The notes: generated by a model not told the origin, from the letters alone. DNA of 64,000 nucleotides from Herbaspirillum sp. RV1423 (GCF_000577615.1 NZ_CBXX010000004.1:1-64000), one strand, 5' to 3'. Shown: positions 26,610 to 34,821, counted from the first letter of the stretch. A program made the numbers and translations.

Positions 26610-27146
26610 TTTTTCATCCAGAGGTAAGAAAATTAGTTAGCGTATTCTCGACAATTATTAGATAACCGAGTTGCTCCATTATAGTCACCTTGCCATCAGA
26701 CTTGGGGAGGCCTATGCAAAAATATTGACCAGACCAGCCACCTCATCGACGGGCTATCAAACGGTAATTGCCCATCCCACCAGCCCTACCACTAACATCC
26801 ACTAGAAAAAATGTGCCGTGCCTGTATGGACGGCATTCCTTGCCTCAAAAATTAGCTTAAGTTCAAGTCTCAACTGGAACCTTTGTTGTTTCGTTTTTTG
26901 CTTGAGCATCGGAATACTCTTCGCTCACTCTTGGGAGGAGCGAAGAGTATTCCGTCGGCCCTTTCAGTTATTGCATTTCCGCCAAGACCGGCAAATAGCA
27001 ACTGCCAACCAAAATCGCAAGACCGAGAATCTCGTCAAATGATAAATCGGTCATTTCGCCGTAACAATTTAAGTATAAATTTTATAGCGATCTATGAAAA
27101 AACATATGATCACATCCTTAAATTTTATATTTTATTGGAATTAATT
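26610..27146. other. Long AT-rich leader region before the peptide gene
   Basis: About 540 bases without a convincing gene. It contains the perfect 16-bp inverted repeat at 26911-26953 and very AT-rich DNA at 27060-27146 just ahead of the 53-residue peptide gene, where its promoter should be. TATAAAT and TATAGC-like boxes are present but no good -35. Confidence 0.5.
26911..26953. repeat. Perfect 16-bp inverted repeat
   Basis: Arms GGAATACTCTTCGCTC (26911-26926) and its exact complement (26938-26953) flank an 11-base loop. There is no T-run on either strand, so it is not a standard terminator. Possible roles: operator for a dimeric regulator, a nick or origin site for the island's HUH protein, or an RNA stem in the leader of the peptide cassette. 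Confidence 0.7.
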
Positions 27147-27308
27147 ATGAATTTTATAACTGAATACGAAGACGTGTCTTCTACGTATCAATACACAAAT
27201 GACCAATCTACACAACTGCGGGAGTTGTCCTCTTTGGAGGCTATTTCGGTATCCGCAGCACTGCATGACTCCACTCAGCCCCTTTCGTCCCCTGCCAAGC
27301 CTCTTTAA
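27147..27308 (+). CDS. Candidate RiPP precursor peptide (53 residues)
   Basis: Short gene ATG 27147 to TAA 27306, with GGA seven bases upstream. The peptide starts MNFITEYEDVSSTYQY, has an acidic/polar leader-like part with RELSSLEAISVSAALH near residues 25-40, and ends in a Ser/Thr/Pro-rich tail (STQPLSSPAKPL). It has no Cys, signal peptide or membrane segment. It is followed by a stem-loop (27319-27347) and then by a nucleotidyltransferase carrying a PqqD-like domain and two radical SAM enzymes. This is the usual order of a ribosomal peptide precursor ahead of its modifying enzymes. That it is translated and modified is inference. Confidence 0.55.
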   Translation: MNFITEYEDVSSTYQYTNDQSTQLRELSSLEAISVSAALHDSTQPLSSPAKPL

Positions 27309-27318
27309 TTAGAGCGCT

Positions 27319-27347
27319 CGCCCGATCGTGAGTAGTGCCATCGGGCG
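27319..27347 (+). terminator. Stem-loop between peptide and enzyme genes
   Basis: Inverted repeat CGCCCGAT (27319-27326) and ATCGGGCG (27340-27347) with a 13-base loop, not followed by a T-run. It may act as an attenuator or 3'-end protector, keeping the short upstream message more abundant than the enzyme mRNA, as often seen between RiPP precursor and enzyme genes. Confidence 0.6.
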
Positions 27348-27380
27348 TTAGTACAGTCAAATAAAAATAGAGAAAAGTTC

Positions 27381-28448
27381 ATGATGAAAAAAGTGATCGA
27401 CAACACCATTGTGACTGCAGTGGCTGCGGCAGTTCATTCTCGAATTCCACCTACAGAAAAAATTGCCTTTTCCTATTTATCAGGCTCGGTCACAGAAGGA
27501 TTGGCTACGCCGAAATCGGACTACGACGCGTATGTCGTAATGCGTGAACCCGTTGAAGAGACTGAAATTCAGGTCGCGACCGAGATTGGCATGGTGGAGA
27601 TAACCCTACTTTCTCTTCAGACATTTATTGCGATATCAAGCAAACTCTCGATGGGATACTCGAATAGAGAAGGCGTTCTAACTCTCTATGAATTGCACCT
27701 GGCACATCGCCTAGTAACGGGAGTCGCGCTACACAACCAAGCGGAATTCTCAAAGCTTCAGACGAAAATTAACTCTCGTGAATTGAGTTCGTATCTGGCT
27801 CAATTTTCGGCCGCATTCGCTGAAAAATGCTACTCCGATGCATTTGGAAATCTGCTTGCCAATGACGAAGATAGCGCTATTTTCAACGCGGATAGAACTG
27901 TCCACCTGGCGTTAGATTTATTGCTAGCACACAAAGGAAATACCTCCTCCCTTGTGAAATGGCGCTCTCGTTATGCCAAAGCAATTTTGAGCGAGGCTCA
28001 TCCAGTATTTATCAGATACATGGACCTCATATCCGCTATGCCCAGCCATAACAGGAGGCGAAAGCGTGAATATATTGCACATGTGGGCCGCTTTTGGCAG
28101 TCAGTTCTAGATTATGTGCATGCTCAAAAATACTTCCCGAACGCCCACGTCGAATTCACTGAAGCCAGAGTATATGGACGAGATGAGCTAGTCGAGCATC
28201 GACCCGGGGTGCTAAAAAAAGCACCCTGGGCCAGAGTGATCGATAAAGATCACAAGCTATATATAGTTGGCCATACTCCTCTCTTCGAAATCTCACGCGA
28301 TTTTTTACTCATTTGGCTCCTAATCGATAACGAGTCCACAGAGGGCGATATCTCACTTCGACTAGAAGAGTCGATTTGGGACCAATCTCGCCCCAAAAAT
28401 CTGTCAGCCAATATCTCCCAACTCAAAGAGCGCGGACTAATTCTCTAG
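27381..28448 (+). CDS. Nucleotidyltransferase fused to PqqD-like domain
   Basis: Protein of 355 residues. N-terminal minimal-nucleotidyltransferase motif: LSGSVTEGLATPKSDYDAYVV with Gly35-Ser36 and the metal-binding Asp47 and Asp49. A helical middle follows (residues about 120-230). The last 70 residues (LFEISRDFLLIWLLID, ENISQ-like helices, LKERGLIL) match the winged-helix plan of PqqD-like recognition elements that bind leader peptides. If so, the enzyme could attach a nucleotide or phosphate to the peptide encoded just upstream. The family-level calls are from motifs; the substrate is inference. Confidence 0.65.
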   Translation: MMKKVIDNTIVTAVAAAVHSRIPPTEKIAFSYLSGSVTEGLATPKSDYDAYVVMREPVEETEIQVATEIGMVEITLLSLQTFIAISSKLSMGYSNREGVLTLYELHLAHRLVTGVALHNQAEFSKLQTKINSRELSSYLAQFSAAFAEKCYSDAFGNLLANDEDSAIFNADRTVHLALDLLLAHKGNTSSLVKWRSRYAKAILSEAHPVFIRYMDLISAMPSHNRRRKREYIAHVGRFWQSVLDYVHAQKYFPNAHVEFTEARVYGRDELVEHRPGVLKKAPWARVIDKDHKLYIVGHTPLFEISRDFLLIWLLIDNESTEGDISLRLEESIWDQSRPKNLSANISQLKERGLIL

Positions 28449-28478
28449 TGTCAACTATAAAAGTCGTTCACAGAAAAT

Positions 28479-30692
28479 ATGTTTGCTCACGCCCAGTTGA
28501 AGCGCATTTCGATAATTAGAAAAGTCACCATTCCTGCGAATCGACTTGCATATGAAAAAAGGCATGCTGTTCTGGAAGATCTCTTTCTCCTCGTCGAACT
28601 AGGGCGAGATGCCGCGAGAACCCTGGCGACGAGTGTCCTTGAAAGTTTTACAAATCCTTCGCAGGTTGAAGAGAAGATCGCTGCATCTCTCAATCTCAGC
28701 CCTGGCTCGGCACACGTGACCGGAACCGTAGAAGATCGCCTAATCTTCATCTTCATGAACAGCAATACAGGAGTCGTCTGTTCGCTAGGAGCCCCGCTCA
28801 AGCAGAGAGAATCACATCCACAATCGGCGACATATAGCCTGACATCGGAAATATCAGAGTTCATAGGCCATTTCCACCTAGATCATCAGCAGCGCTCTAG
28901 CTTACTAAGGCCCTACACCTATCTTGTCTCTCTCTATCACCCGGAAAACTTCCCGCTACCAAGATTCTCGCTTGGCATATCAGATATAGCACGTGCAATC
29001 AGAAAAGATATGAGAGGAAAAATACGCCTCTTAGATATGCAACTTGGGATCACTATTCGGGAAATTGTTGACGACCTTATCAGAGAAAAGCCCGATGTCC
29101 TGGGAATATCTGCAACGTTTGGTCAGCACGACATTCTCGAACTTCTGTTGGAAGAGCTAAAACAGCGATGTTCCCACTCACCACTTATCGTGGTCGGAGG
29201 GAGCTTAGGAGTCCTCAATAAGGAGATTTTACTCAAACAGCATGCCGTGAATTTCATAGCAACTGGTCCGGGTGAGAAGACTATGCGAGACATAGTTAGC
29301 TATTGGAATTCGGAAATCAGCGAGAACGCAATTAACGATGCGTGCTATTTAGACAGCACTACCGGCAATATAGTCCATACCCAACGCGTCAATAACCGGC
29401 ACTACGATGACATATTGCCGGAGCTAGATTTGCTTGATGACACCCTACGGAAAGGGGGCGTAATGCAGCTCGAATCGAGTCGCGGGTGTAGTTACGCCTG
29501 TTCATTCTGCCCGAGAGAACATAAAGGTATCTGGGCCGGAGAAGATGCCAATGCTGTAGTTTCACTCATGCCAGAGATTTCTGTAGTTTTTGATCGCTAC
29601 CCAACAACGGATCGAAGAATTTTCTTGGTAGACGAAGAATTTGTAGGCTATGAAACCGACGAGCTCTCTCTCAACCGGTGCCTGAATTTTGCAAAAGCGA
29701 TCAAGCAATACAACTTTGACTTTGAAACCAGCTCCAGAATCGATCAAGTCCATCGTCCGCGCAAAGATAAAGCATGGCACGTGAACAGAATAGAATTTTG
29801 GAAAAATCTAAGAAAAAATGGCCTTTCAAGATGCCTATTCGGAGTTGAGTCTGGCGTCGACTCGATACTTCAGAGATTCAATAAGAAGACAACCTCTCAT
29901 CAAAATTCCCTTGCTATCCGCATACTGACCGCCATCGGACTCCCACTTCGCTTCACCTACATCACCTTCGATCCATTAATGAGTTTTGAAGAACTGGTTC
30001 AGACATACCAATTTCTTGGAAGAACGGACTTGGTGCTCCGAGAATGCAAAGAAATAACGCCCGACGCCTTATGGGATGGCCTGGAGAACGAAGATTTTAT
30101 TCGAGATCACTCTACTAACACCCCATTCTTTCAGCATGTTTCCTACATGCTGGTATCGATGGAGGCGCTAACTAATTCCCCCTATCTAAAAATGGTAGAG
30201 GAAGCGGGGCTAGCCGGCGAGCTCAATCCTCTGATGGGGCGGCGAGAAGTAATCTATCTAGATAGTCGGATAGGAACTATCAGTGAGATCAGCCAACGCT
30301 GGATTGATCGTAGCTTTAGCCTTGATTATCTACTTAAGAGCTACGAGAAAACCACTTCTGGCGATGAACGTCAGAGCCTTCGATCTCTACGCGTATTTCT
30401 TAAGAATTCTTCGTACGACCTGCTCGGAGCGCTCCTCATTCAATTCGGCATGAAGAAGAAATTTTCTAACCTGGCACTTGACATCCCCGAAATCCAATTT
30501 GATCTATCCAAAACTTCAGAAAAATTAGCGTTCCTGAATAGGTCATTTTCGGTGCTAGCTGGTGGATTCAACACAGAGCTAGGTAATTACAAGACGGCTC
30601 TTTCATCTGCCATTTTCAACGAGATCAAGCGACACGTAGCTGACTGGTCTGCACGTAGCGAATGGACATTAATCAACGGTGCATGCGAATAA
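28479..30692 (+). CDS. B12-binding domain radical SAM enzyme
   Basis: Protein of 737 residues. Residues 1-150 are a unique N-terminal region. A B12-binding Rossmann-like domain follows at about 165-280 (LGISATFGQHDILELLLEEL, VVGGSLGVLN, VNFIATGPGEKTM), without a visible DxHxxG, so base-off ligation by His is not evident. The radical SAM domain has CSYACSFC: CX3CX2C at Cys337, Cys341 and Cys344. A helical C-terminal domain completes it. B12-radical SAM enzymes methylate or rearrange unreactive carbons, and many act on peptides. It lies between the PqqD-bearing enzyme and another radical SAM protein in one operon. Confidence 0.8.
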   Translation: MFAHAQLKRISIIRKVTIPANRLAYEKRHAVLEDLFLLVELGRDAARTLATSVLESFTNPSQVEEKIAASLNLSPGSAHVTGTVEDRLIFIFMNSNTGVVCSLGAPLKQRESHPQSATYSLTSEISEFIGHFHLDHQQRSSLLRPYTYLVSLYHPENFPLPRFSLGISDIARAIRKDMRGKIRLLDMQLGITIREIVDDLIREKPDVLGISATFGQHDILELLLEELKQRCSHSPLIVVGGSLGVLNKEILLKQHAVNFIATGPGEKTMRDIVSYWNSEISENAINDACYLDSTTGNIVHTQRVNNRHYDDILPELDLLDDTLRKGGVMQLESSRGCSYACSFCPREHKGIWAGEDANAVVSLMPEISVVFDRYPTTDRRIFLVDEEFVGYETDELSLNRCLNFAKAIKQYNFDFETSSRIDQVHRPRKDKAWHVNRIEFWKNLRKNGLSRCLFGVESGVDSILQRFNKKTTSHQNSLAIRILTAIGLPLRFTYITFDPLMSFEELVQTYQFLGRTDLVLRECKEITPDALWDGLENEDFIRDHSTNTPFFQHVSYMLVSMEALTNSPYLKMVEEAGLAGELNPLMGRREVIYLDSRIGTISEISQRWIDRSFSLDYLLKSYEKTTSGDERQSLRSLRVFLKNSSYDLLGALLIQFGMKKKFSNLALDIPEIQFDLSKTSEKLAFLNRSFSVLAGGFNTELGNYKTALSSAIFNEIKRHVADWSARSEWTLINGACE

Positions 30693-31846
30693 CCTTAGCG
30701 ATGAAAATCATGAATGACATTCAAATTAAAATGGAATTGTTGGCATTCGGAGTAACGTTGAGCGAGAGTTTCATGCGTAAATACGGAGCGCCATACCTGC
30801 TCAAACGACGAGCATACGGTAATTCCGACTCACTCTCAGCACTATCATCATTTGTCCCCCAAGAAATCTATATTGGCGATCAGCACCTGGTCTGTGCCGT
30901 GAATATTCGAACGGGCTCTTCATGGCAGCTAGACTACAGGGACGGGCAATTCGTGCTGGTCAATCTGCACCTAAAAATTGAGACGAAGATTAGCTTCCCT
31001 TTCAGTCCAAAGTACTACGGCTACATATGCGAAGACGGTTTTCGCCCCGACAGCGTAGTCACCTTATACGGAGGAGCTGCGCTAGGCATCTTCGTGTATG
31101 GAGACTGTTCATTGGTATCTCGAGGAAAAGCTTGTCATTACTGTTCCATAGAACCAAACAGATCCCGATCAACCAGCTTTCTTCCCGTCATTTCTCCGGC
31201 CCATGTTGAGAGGTCAATAGAGATCTCATTGCAAATGGACGAAGGCTCAGTTACGCAAGTGATGCTCAACGGCGGTAATTTCCCGGATCTAGATCGCAGC
31301 TTCGCATACTACGTTTCTATAGCCACGGCTGCTAGAAAAGCAGTAGATAAATCGGGGCGATCCATACCAATTCATCTGATTGCTTTTCCACCAAAAGATA
31401 TTTCACTTATAGACAGACTGGCCGATATCGGGGTTGAAGTCGCATTTAACTCGGAAATATATGATCGTTCCTTATTCAGCAAGTACTGCCCTGGGAAAGC
31501 AGAAGACGGTGGTCATGATCATATTTTTTCAGCACTAGAACATGCTGTCAAAGTACTCGGGCCTAGTCGCGTCTTCTCGATATTTGTTGGCGGCCTGGAA
31601 CCAATATCTAGCCTAAAGAATGGCCTTAACCATGTTGCATCACTTGGCGCCACGCCCATAATCAACGTATTCCACAATGACCCACAAACCCCTTTAGAAG
31701 CACATCCCGTATCAACCCCTGCAGAAATTGCATCCATGGGACGTTTGCTTCAAGACGTATATCGAGAATTTAAAATTAAAGAACCGTTCTACGCAGGCTG
31801 CGGACGCAATTCAATTGACGCAGAGGCATTTACGGGACTTTTCTGA
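30662..31846 (+). CDS. Radical SAM protein with CX8CX2C site
   Basis: Protein of 394 residues, overlapping the previous gene by 31 bases; the ATG at 30701 is an alternative start. Iron-sulphur ligands appear as GDCSLVSRGKACHYCSIE: Cys149, Cys158 and Cys161, spacing CX8CX2C rather than the usual CX3CX2C. This recalls Elp3 (CX9CX2C). SAM-binding features follow: QVMLNGGNF (GGE-like strand) and downstream IHLIAFPPKD. It aligns loosely with BioB/ThiH/HydE-type enzymes by length and layout, but the family is not recognised. Substrate unknown; context points to the peptide pathway. Confidence 0.7.
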   Translation: MDINQRCMRITLAMKIMNDIQIKMELLAFGVTLSESFMRKYGAPYLLKRRAYGNSDSLSALSSFVPQEIYIGDQHLVCAVNIRTGSSWQLDYRDGQFVLVNLHLKIETKISFPFSPKYYGYICEDGFRPDSVVTLYGGAALGIFVYGDCSLVSRGKACHYCSIEPNRSRSTSFLPVISPAHVERSIEISLQMDEGSVTQVMLNGGNFPDLDRSFAYYVSIATAARKAVDKSGRSIPIHLIAFPPKDISLIDRLADIGVEVAFNSEIYDRSLFSKYCPGKAEDGGHDHIFSALEHAVKVLGPSRVFSIFVGGLEPISSLKNGLNHVASLGATPIINVFHNDPQTPLEAHPVSTPAEIASMGRLLQDVYREFKIKEPFYAGCGRNSIDAEAFTGLF

Positions 31847-31861
31847 TACGGAGTCAAATCA

Positions 31862-32548
31862 ATGAGCTATTTGAATGGTTTTTTTGTTTTTGAAGGGATT
31901 GATGGAGTTGGGAAGTCCAGCGTTGCGAGCCTCGTCCAGGAAGAACTAAACTCCCGCTACCAGACAGATGTTTTCTATTGGGACAAAAAGGACACTTCCT
32001 ACAAAGATAATTTTGCAACAGAGCAAATGACCACAATTAAGCAAGCGCTGTGGGACTATCGAAAAAATGCAGACATAAGCGTGATGGGTGATACGCATTG
32101 GCTTTTCTTACTGGCATCTTGGTTTCACGCCATTGACGACATACTAATTCGCCCAGCTATGCGCGCGAAAAGGAGCATTCTCATGGATAGCTGGCACTAC
32201 AAATTCTCCGCTCGATATCGATTAAAAAAACATTTCCCCCCTAGTCTCATTGATTCTGCATTTGGCTCACTGTCCATTCCGAATTTGGTAATCCTACTTA
32301 CGGTAGATTCTTCGTATGCAGCAGATCGGAAGACAGGAATTTTTACTCCTTCTGAATGCGGAGTTCACGACCAACCGCAACTGGTAGGGCGTGATCGCTT
32401 TATAGCTTATCAGGAGAAAGTTCAAAGGCAGCTTATTTCCGAGCTTCCGGAGAATGCAACCGTCCATCTGGATACAACTGGGTTAACCTTGAACGAGGTT
32501 GTCGACAAAGCAGTTGAAATTCTCAGTTATCGGCGCACGAATGACTAA
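31862..32548 (+). CDS. Thymidylate-kinase-like P-loop kinase
   Basis: Protein of 228 residues. The P-loop FVFEGIDGVGKSS (Gly12 to Ser19) is that of thymidylate kinases. Housekeeping Tmk has an early DRY motif; here the equivalent region reads LMDSWHYKFSARYR, so substrate binding is altered. Sixteen bases separate it from the second radical SAM gene, and its end overlaps the exporter gene, so it belongs to the cassette. Possible jobs: phosphorylating a nucleoside-like intermediate, supplying nucleotide to the nucleotidyltransferase, or self-protection. These are inferences. Confidence 0.7.
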   Translation: MSYLNGFFVFEGIDGVGKSSVASLVQEELNSRYQTDVFYWDKKDTSYKDNFATEQMTTIKQALWDYRKNADISVMGDTHWLFLLASWFHAIDDILIRPAMRAKRSILMDSWHYKFSARYRLKKHFPPSLIDSAFGSLSIPNLVILLTVDSSYAADRKTGIFTPSECGVHDQPQLVGRDRFIAYQEKVQRQLISELPENATVHLDTTGLTLNEVVDKAVEILSYRRTND

Positions 32549-33812
32549 TGCGAGAAATCACTCAAGCGCCGATAGTCGCATTGGTTTGCTTAGAAAATAT
32601 TCGCCAGCTCGACAAGTAGTCTTTTCTATCGCAGGAAATCAACTTGGATTGTATTTCGATTTGGCCTTAGCCTTTTCGTTGATTGTCTACGAATTGAATG
32701 GAACGGCGTTCGATGCCGCCTTTTATTCTTGTAGCTACGCGCTACCAGTAGTGCTGATTAGCCCATTAGCTGGTGCGCTGGTGGATCGCCAAAATAATGT
32801 ACGTCCATACCTGATCGTTGCCTCCCTATGTTGCACTGTTTTCTCCTTTCTGCAATTCTTAAGCCACGATTTATGGACGTTCTTACTACTGGTAGTTCTC
32901 AAAAATTCCGCCCGAATTTTCGTGGGTCCTGCCAATATGGTTATACTGCGAAACTCTGTACCGGAAGATGTTATTCCCAGAATCTTAGGTATAGGCCAGA
33001 CAATCCAACATGTCAGTAAGGTCGCTGCCCCTGCTATCGCAGGTGCCTTGCTCTCTATTTTTTCAGCGCGAAGCCTATTTGCGTTAAGTACAGGTTGCTA
33101 CCTTTTTGCTTGCTTGGCATTCTGTGCTCTTAAGCCGGCCAGTCCTACTCACAGAATCTCTCACCGTGAGAAGCGAAGAATAATCGACGATATACTGGCT
33201 GGCCTACGTGGTCTAACCACGAGCCCGAAACAAAGAGTGGTCGTCACCTCAATGGCTCTTGTGACATTGTGTTATTTCGTTGCAGATAGTCAGCTCTCTA
33301 TCTTTTTGAAGTATTACGGCCTAGAAGCTAGTGACTATGGATTGATGCTAGCTGCAGCAGGAGCAGGGGGAGTTACTGGAGGTCTAGTAATAAGTAGCGG
33401 GAAATTCTCGACACGCCCCACGTTCCTAATAATTTCTGGGGCAATAACAGAAGCGATCGGTTTTTCGGGAGTAGCATCCAGCTCGCTTTTTAACGCTCCC
33501 TTATTATTAATACTGCTTCCCGCAGTTTTTCTGATAGGCCTAGCCTCTACAAGTACCGGAACCGGTTTTTATGTCTTGATCCAGAAACGTACAGACATTT
33601 CGGAGATCGGGCGTATGACAAGCTTACTTAGTACGTTAAATGGTGCAGTGCTTTTTGTAGGCCCGATGCTGGGAGCCTATTTGTTCAGCAATCTATCCAT
33701 TCTTGCACCATATGTTTTCTCGATCTTGGGGCTGTTAGCAGTTGCGGTCATTGTAGGAATCTCAGAGGAGAATTCTCGCTTTAATGCGCACCCCAAAAAC
33801 TCTAAATATTAA
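32541..33812 (+). CDS. MFS exporter
   Basis: Protein of 423 residues; ATG at 32541 overlaps the kinase stop by eight bases. About 12 hydrophobic segments; the loop between helices 2 and 3 has the MFS-type motif GALVDRQNNVRP. Layout resembles the DHA3/EntS-like exporters (LAFSLIVYELNG, LFVGPMLGAYLF). In this cassette it is the obvious candidate to export the finished product and to give immunity. Direction of transport is inferred from family type. Confidence 0.8.
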   Translation: MTNARNHSSADSRIGLLRKYSPARQVVFSIAGNQLGLYFDLALAFSLIVYELNGTAFDAAFYSCSYALPVVLISPLAGALVDRQNNVRPYLIVASLCCTVFSFLQFLSHDLWTFLLLVVLKNSARIFVGPANMVILRNSVPEDVIPRILGIGQTIQHVSKVAAPAIAGALLSIFSARSLFALSTGCYLFACLAFCALKPASPTHRISHREKRRIIDDILAGLRGLTTSPKQRVVVTSMALVTLCYFVADSQLSIFLKYYGLEASDYGLMLAAAGAGGVTGGLVISSGKFSTRPTFLIISGAITEAIGFSGVASSSLFNAPLLLILLPAVFLIGLASTSTGTGFYVLIQKRTDISEIGRMTSLLSTLNGAVLFVGPMLGAYLFSNLSILAPYVFSILGLLAVAVIVGISEENSRFNAHPKNSKY

Positions 33813-34374
33813 TTCTGAGCTTAGGCCATTTATCCAACCAACGCTTAGATCTAATGCGTTCATCGAAAATGTGCTTTTTTTCGCTTTTAAAGCGTGGTGT
33901 GGGGGTTAGCCGCGCCTCAAAAAGGTCTTCAAGAAAATATGGAGCTAAAACCTCTATGCCGTCACTATTTGAATATCGAATTCCAACTGCGGTGGCTGTG
34001 TCAGGCCAAAATCTTAAAGCGTCGGCAGATGATGCATAGGGAAGATCGCTATTTCCAACATGCATGCGCGCTTGATTCTTTACAGACCATCGCCAAGTAC
34101 CATCAAGGTTGCTCAATAGGCTTTCAATGAAGATCTCTCTATTCTTATCGACATTCGATGAATCAAAAAAAATGACATCTATGTCTCCTTCCGGAGACCT
34201 CGGTACCATGCCATGAATATGATCCCAGACGGCATCACGAACAAATCCCGCACCTATCCAACAGTCTGGCAAAGACAATTGGTACACGATCTTCAATATG
34301 TGCATGCGATGCTGATCCGCAAGGATGAGCTCTTTTAGATCTGATAAATAGTTCACGGGATGGCGAGAAAACAT
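33802..34374 (-). CDS. Nucleotidyltransferase family protein (NTP_transf_6-like)
   Basis: Protein of 190 residues, convergent with the exporter gene and overlapping its end by 11 bases. Motifs of the DUF925/NTP_transf_6 family: WIGAGFVRDAVWDHIHG (residues about 40-56), the acidic pair in GDIDVIFFD (about 75-83), and later ALRFWPDTATAVGIR. These are small nucleotidyltransferase-fold proteins of unknown substrate. Placed next to a peptide/nucleotide cassette, it might modify the product for self-resistance, similar in logic to antibiotic nucleotidyltransferases. That role is inference. Confidence 0.7.
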   Translation of the reverse strand: MFSRHPVNYLSDLKELILADQHRMHILKIVYQLSLPDCWIGAGFVRDAVWDHIHGMVPRSPEGDIDVIFFDSSNVDKNREIFIESLLSNLDGTWRWSVKNQARMHVGNSDLPYASSADALRFWPDTATAVGIRYSNSDGIEVLAPYFLEDLFEARLTPTPRFKSEKKHIFDERIRSKRWLDKWPKLRINI

Positions 34375-34450
34375 AAAAATTTGAATTTTTAATCAATTTG
34401 AGTTTCGTATAAGACTGCTGCACAGCCCCTATCTCAAAGCCAGTAGCGGG

Positions 34451-34534
34451 ATGGATGAACAGATCGTCGGTGCAATACTGGTGATTTTCGGTGTCAGCGG
34501 CATCATGGTAACCTGCTTGCTAGCTGCTTGTTGA
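34451..34534 (+). CDS. Possible 27-residue membrane peptide
   Basis: Short frame ATG 34451 to TGA 34532. The product (MDEQIVGAILVIFGVSG then IMVTCLLAAC) has a short acidic start and one strongly hydrophobic helix, like type I toxin peptides or small stress membrane proteins. Only a weak GCGGG lies upstream, too close for an ideal ribosome site. It may be chance. Confidence 0.3.
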   Translation: MDEQIVGAILVIFGVSGIMVTCLLAAC

Positions 34535-34607
34535 TTTACTGAGACACCCCGACACCACTACAAGGACGAAACTAGTGTTTCATCCAATTTAGACGTTGAG
34601 GTTTGTC

Positions 34608-34778
34608 ATGGATATCAGCATTCTCGGAACTGACTTGGCTAAGCGCGTGTTCCAGTTACATGGAGCGGATCGCGATGGATCTGCAAAGTATGGCGCTAAG
34701 GTGATGCGCTCGGAGTTGCTGGCTACGGTACGCAAGCTGGCCCCTCGAATGCAAATGACTATCTATCAATTTTCTTGA
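34608..34778 (+). pseudogene. IS110-family transposase remnant
   Basis: The frame from ATG 34608 encodes the typical start of IS110 transposases (MDISILGTDLAKRVFQLHG, then KYGAKVMRSELLATV and KLAP). Homology ends near 34746, after about 46 residues, where unrelated sequence runs into a stop. The conserved Asp of the DEDD site (GTDLAK) is present, but the rest of the RuvC-like and transposase domains are missing. It is a truncated insertion next to the peptide cassette, which suggests past transposition in this part of the island. Confidence 0.75.
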
Positions 34779-34821
34779 ATTTATAAACTGAATACGATTC
34801 CACTGGTCCAGTCGGAATGTT

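Noticed and set aside
26883-27146. Upstream extension of the 53-residue peptide frame
   Set aside because: The frame stays open upstream, but it crosses the inverted repeat, has no ribosome site and encodes an unlikely sequence; the ATG at 27147 fits better.
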